A stretch of 64,000 nucleotides of DNA from Eucalyptus grandis (lineage: Eukaryota > Streptophyta > Magnoliopsida > Myrtales > Myrtaceae): positions 54,666,112 to 54,730,111 of the forward strand of contig NC_052613.1 of the NCBI RefSeq assembly GCF_016545825.1. The letters are read 5' to 3'. A model generated the notes under the pieces. That model searched no databases, was not told the origin of the DNA, and worked only from the letters and a program-made list of their open reading frames with translations. The position numbers were made by a program, and so were the translations under genes. Below are positions 60,767 through 64,000 of this stretch, in pieces; position 1 is the stretch's first letter; every line of letters starts with the position of its first letter.

Positions 60767-63513
60767 TGTTGACACCTAAATTTTTTACATAAAAAATGGG
60801 TTAGTTTTTACCCCCAAAAATAATACTAAAAATAAATTGCACGACATATAGTTTAGAAACATTTTATTTTATTTTTTGTTTTATTTTCATTTTATTCTTC
60901 TTCTTTTTTTGCATTGGATTGACGGTGAGCATATTCATGTAGGATTTTTCACATATTCAAGTAATATACACCAATGGGTATATTCTTTGGTAGAAAGGAA
61001 ATTTTCGGATAGAATATTCGAAAAATACAAAAGAGAATATCGCGCGAGGTGCAACGATATATTCAGGGGTATTATGCACAAGCGAAATTGGAAACAAAAT
61101 ATGCCACAAAGATTTAAATTTTTCCCCTATAAAAGGTGTGGTGTGTGTACAAAGATTGAGGATGAAAAAAACTGAAAGAATTGAGAGAAAATTTGTGTAA
61201 GAGAGTCTTCGTCCATCTTGGTCCAAAGAGAAAATCACTTTCTCAAAAAAAAAAAAAAACCTTAGTGGGTACTGTTCATCTTCTTCGTGGAGGCAGCCTT
61301 GCCCGCGTCGGTGCCGTGCCCACACTAGCCACTGCCCCAACAGCCCTTGACCGCACCAGCACCACCCGCGCCAACGACCCACGACCCTATCTGCTCCACC
61401 GCCGCTTCGCTAATCTCACCCGCCACCCATCAACCTTGTAACGCCTCTGTCGCCTGCAACTTCTAGATCCAGCGCCTCTGCTTGCGCCTCCGCTTCGCTT
61501 GCGGCTATGTCAACCAACGACGACCTTACGCTTTTGCTGCCTCATTGTGCCGATCCTTGCCGCCGTGACCCTCCTCTGCCCTAATGCCCATCATATCCAC
61601 CTTTGCCTCTGCTCTACCTATAAAGCCACCGTTGCTATCAAGCCACTCCACCAGCCTGACACCTTGACGCTCTCACTCACCTGCCGTGCCCTGCCATCGC
61701 CGCCTGCGAGCTCCACTTGGCATTGCTTGCCACTGCACCGGAATCCCCCTCACCCGCGATTGCACCAGCACTCGACGTCTACTCCGCCTCTGCTCCGATG
61801 ATGTTGCTTCCCTCGTGACCCCCCTCGCCGGTGCCCTGCCTTGCCGGATGCCCTCATCAGTGTTTACCCTTGCTACCCGTGCCAAATGTGTTGTTCGGCT
61901 GTTGATCCCTTCGCAGAGCTCCTCGCCATCGATTCCCCTCGCCGGAGCTCCGAACTGGCGGCCAAGATTTCCTTTTTTTATTTTTTAAAGAGAAAAAATC
62001 AAATTAGGTATATTTAATTTATTTTATTAGGCAAGTTTATCTTATTTTTTATTTTATTTCTTGTTTTCTTATTTGAAATACTTCCCTATGTCTAAGTGGA
62101 AATTCTAACATACCATCTGATTCGCAACTACGCCTGGGTTTTTTTTATTTCATCTATGAGGCTTTAGATGAAATAATTAATCAATCGAGAATAAAATTGA
62201 TATTTTGATCTTTAAGGCTTAAGATCAATTTATTGATTTTTTTAGTGAGAATTATTCCCTGATCTGAACAATGTATGATATCTTTGATGATTTTTGAATG
62301 GTTTGTCTTGTCTTGATTACTTTATTTATCTTGAAATATGTTTGAGTTAGAATATTGCATGCTTTAAGGTTATTTGCATATTTAGACTAATCATTTTATT
62401 TATTATGAATTTTGAAATAAAAAAAAAAAAAAAACATAAATTTAGGATGTTAGATTTTTGTTTCATTAGCTTAAATTGCATGTTTAATTATTTGACATTT
62501 TTTTTAATTTCGAAATTAATAAAAAGCAACAAAAATCATCATGCATATATCATGTAGAATTAGGGCATCATTTGTACGTCATTGCATATTTCATTTTAAG
62601 TTTAGATTGATTTTTTAGATAGATTGCATCTTAGGTTAGAAATTGCTAAGTTAAGATAATATCTTATTTTAAATTAGGATTTGGCTTAACCTAATTCCTA
62701 ATACAAATTGAATAGAATCTTAATCTAGCTAGATAATTTTCACATTTTTCTAATTTCGAATTTCATAAAAAAATACAAAAAATGTCTTAGGATAAATTAA
62801 TTTCAATTCCTAGGATAGATTGCCTTCTTTTTTAAAAAAAATTGTCATTACATGTCATGTAGAATTAGATTTATGAAATACATGTCATTTAGTGATTGTT
62901 GCTAAATCATTTTAATTAGAAATTGTCTGTCATTAGAATTAGGTCATTTAGTTATATTGCATTACATAAAGCATGATTCTCATTAATTAAATGAAAACAA
63001 AAAAAAATTGCGTGTTAATTAGAAATCATATGTAGGGTTGATGATGTGAATTCTGATCTAACAATGCGGATCATTTTATTGTTACAAGGTAAATCCCGTA
63101 ATTTATTCATTACTTTTTTGGGTGTTAAATTGATAGTTTGCGCACCTGTATGATCACTTTACATGTTAGAGAAATAAATTTAAAATCAATCCAAACTGCT
63201 TGCAAAAATATTTAAAAAAAAGAAAAGAAATGGTACCGAAAAGGCATTAGAGAAGTCTAGTGTAACCAAATCCCCGTATCTAAAGTTTTTGATTCGTAGG
63301 AGTAAAATAATTCTTCAATTATTTTATTTAGGTGTCTAATCGATCTACCATAAATTGATTAGTGCCGACTCCTAGATAAAATCCATTTGTATGTTAAAAA
63401 ATTTGAAACTAAGTTGTGAATTGGTATGGGTTTGGGAGAGCATGAGCTAAGTCTAGGGCTAGTAATCCATTAGCCAAACCCTAGGTGGTGCACCCGAAAA
63501 TTTGGTTGCGACA
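60767..63513 (+). repeat. Right (3') LTR, 2747 bp
   Basis: It starts 'tgttgacacc' and ends 'ggttgcgaca'. It matches the left LTR end to end, with a TATAAAA box at 61128-61134 and the same GC-rich middle. It differs by scattered substitutions and indels, including an A-run at about 62418-62433, so the insertion is not recent. Confidence 0.93.
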
Positions 63514-64000
63514 CTAATCTCTAAGAAAGGAAAGGCCGTGTATAAAGCTCCTATGGCAACAAAAGCAGGTCAGTCCCTATGAAAAGAAAACCTCACAGGA
63601 TCTCTTGGTGGATGAAAAACAGCTCTTGGATGCCCCAATTTAGTCTTGGGAAGGGGCTAGTGCATGGGCTTTGGTGGTTGGCTCTAATAAGCTACCAAAG
63701 AATAGATTAAATTATTGAGCTAGAACTATTAAGGGTTGGTTGCTCCCTTGACAGTCTAGCACCTCAGAGCCCTCAGAGCCTTAGTGGCTCAAGAGCGGCC
63801 CAACCTGGTTTTCCTCATGGAAACAAAAAACAAGAATACTACTATAGAGAGAGTGAGGAAAATGACTTATTTCAAATTTTCTTTTATTATCGAGCCAGTT
63901 GGTATAGCAGGAGGTTTGATACTAATGTGGGATGAGGAGGTAGAAGTGGAAGTGGAGGGAAGCTCCGGGGAGCTTATTAATATACAATGCAAGGATCTCA
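63514..64000 (+). pseudogene. LINE continuation with ORF2 endonuclease start (runs off the window)
   Basis: After the target duplication, the LINE resumes with ISKKGKAVYKAPMATKAGQS-like linker sequence containing stops. From about 63720 an apurinic-endonuclease-type N-terminus is readable: LRALRALVAQERPNLVFLME, then TKNK, FIIEPVGIAGGLILMWDEEV and so on to the window end. At least two stops precede 63763. It belongs with the ORF1 fragment at 42400-42927. Confidence 0.8.

Larger units (their letters stand above)
43251..63513 (+). mobile_element. Ty3/Gypsy LTR retrotransposon, Tat/Ogre-like, 20.3 kb with nested solo LTR
   Basis: Two direct 2.7 kb LTRs bound the element, each starting TGTTGA and ending CGACA. 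The flanking five bases are CTAAT on both sides (43246-43250 and 63514-63518), a perfect target-site duplication. A degenerate primer-binding-like segment follows the left LTR, and a purine tract (caaagaggggtggc) precedes the right LTR. The internal order is pre-gag ORF, gag, protease, RT, RNase H, second RNase H and integrase. The second RNase H and pre-gag ORF indicate the Tat lineage. Every domain is broken by stops or frame changes, so this copy is dead. Without the nested 3.29 kb solo LTR the element would be about 17 kb. Confidence 0.93.

Noticed and set aside
61181..61988. Several 70-100 codon frames in the right LTR
   Set aside because: They have the same cause as in the left LTR, and frames and stops differ from the other copy.

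Overview
The window is plant nuclear DNA. It holds spliced genes with GT-AG introns and long AT-rich intergenic stretches. It encodes plant-type protein families: an FBH-type bHLH factor, a FAR1-related factor, a DRT100-like LRR protein and a plant GH127/DUF1680 enzyme. It also carries Ty3/Gypsy (Tat/Ogre-like) and LINE retroelements. Codon use and family content suggest a eudicot, perhaps woody. The species cannot be named from the sequence alone. No rRNA, tRNA, CRISPR or bacterial-type operon was seen.

Genic part (about 1-41 kb). From left to right there are five protein genes. (1) A six-exon coiled-coil protein of unknown function lies on the minus strand (592-3549) and contains one GC-AG intron. 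(2) A six-exon bHLH transcription factor lies on the minus strand (9591-11861). (3) A FAR1-related factor, derived from a MULE transposase, lies on the plus strand (27045-29844); its 5' UTR intron and start-proximal uORFs are inferred. (4) An intronless secreted LRR protein, DRT100-like, lies on the plus strand (32758-33843). (5) A twelve-exon GH127 glycosidase with a C-terminal AbfB-like domain lies on the minus strand (34548-40098). All twelve of its exons join in phase except for one missing base in a C5 homopolymer (36329-36333). The intergenic regions contain a 1.6-1.9 kb tandem segmental duplication (14.9-18.4 kb), a terminal-inverted-repeat element (20.7-21.43 kb), degenerate minisatellites and several microsatellites.

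Retroelement part (about 42.4 kb to the end). A decayed LINE (ORF1 zinc-knuckle region at 42.4-43.2 kb, ORF2 endonuclease start at 63.7-64.0 kb) is split by a 20.3 kb LTR retrotransposon at 43251-63513. That element has 2.7 kb TG...CA LTRs and a perfect 5-bp target duplication (CTAAT). It carries a pre-gag ORF, gag, a protease with a DNG active site, RT, two RNase H domains and integrase, all broken by stops or frameshifts. Between pol and the 3' LTR it has an array of 11 copies of a 28-bp motif. Its integrase is interrupted by a 3.29 kb solo LTR of a related element (54045-57333; target duplication GATGG/GATGT). The insertion order is therefore LINE first, then the 20 kb Gypsy element, then the nested element, which has since been reduced to a solo LTR.

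How the genes relate. The five host genes are independent transcription units and I see no operon-like or pathway grouping. Two encode transcription factors, two encode secreted or cell-wall proteins, and one is unknown.
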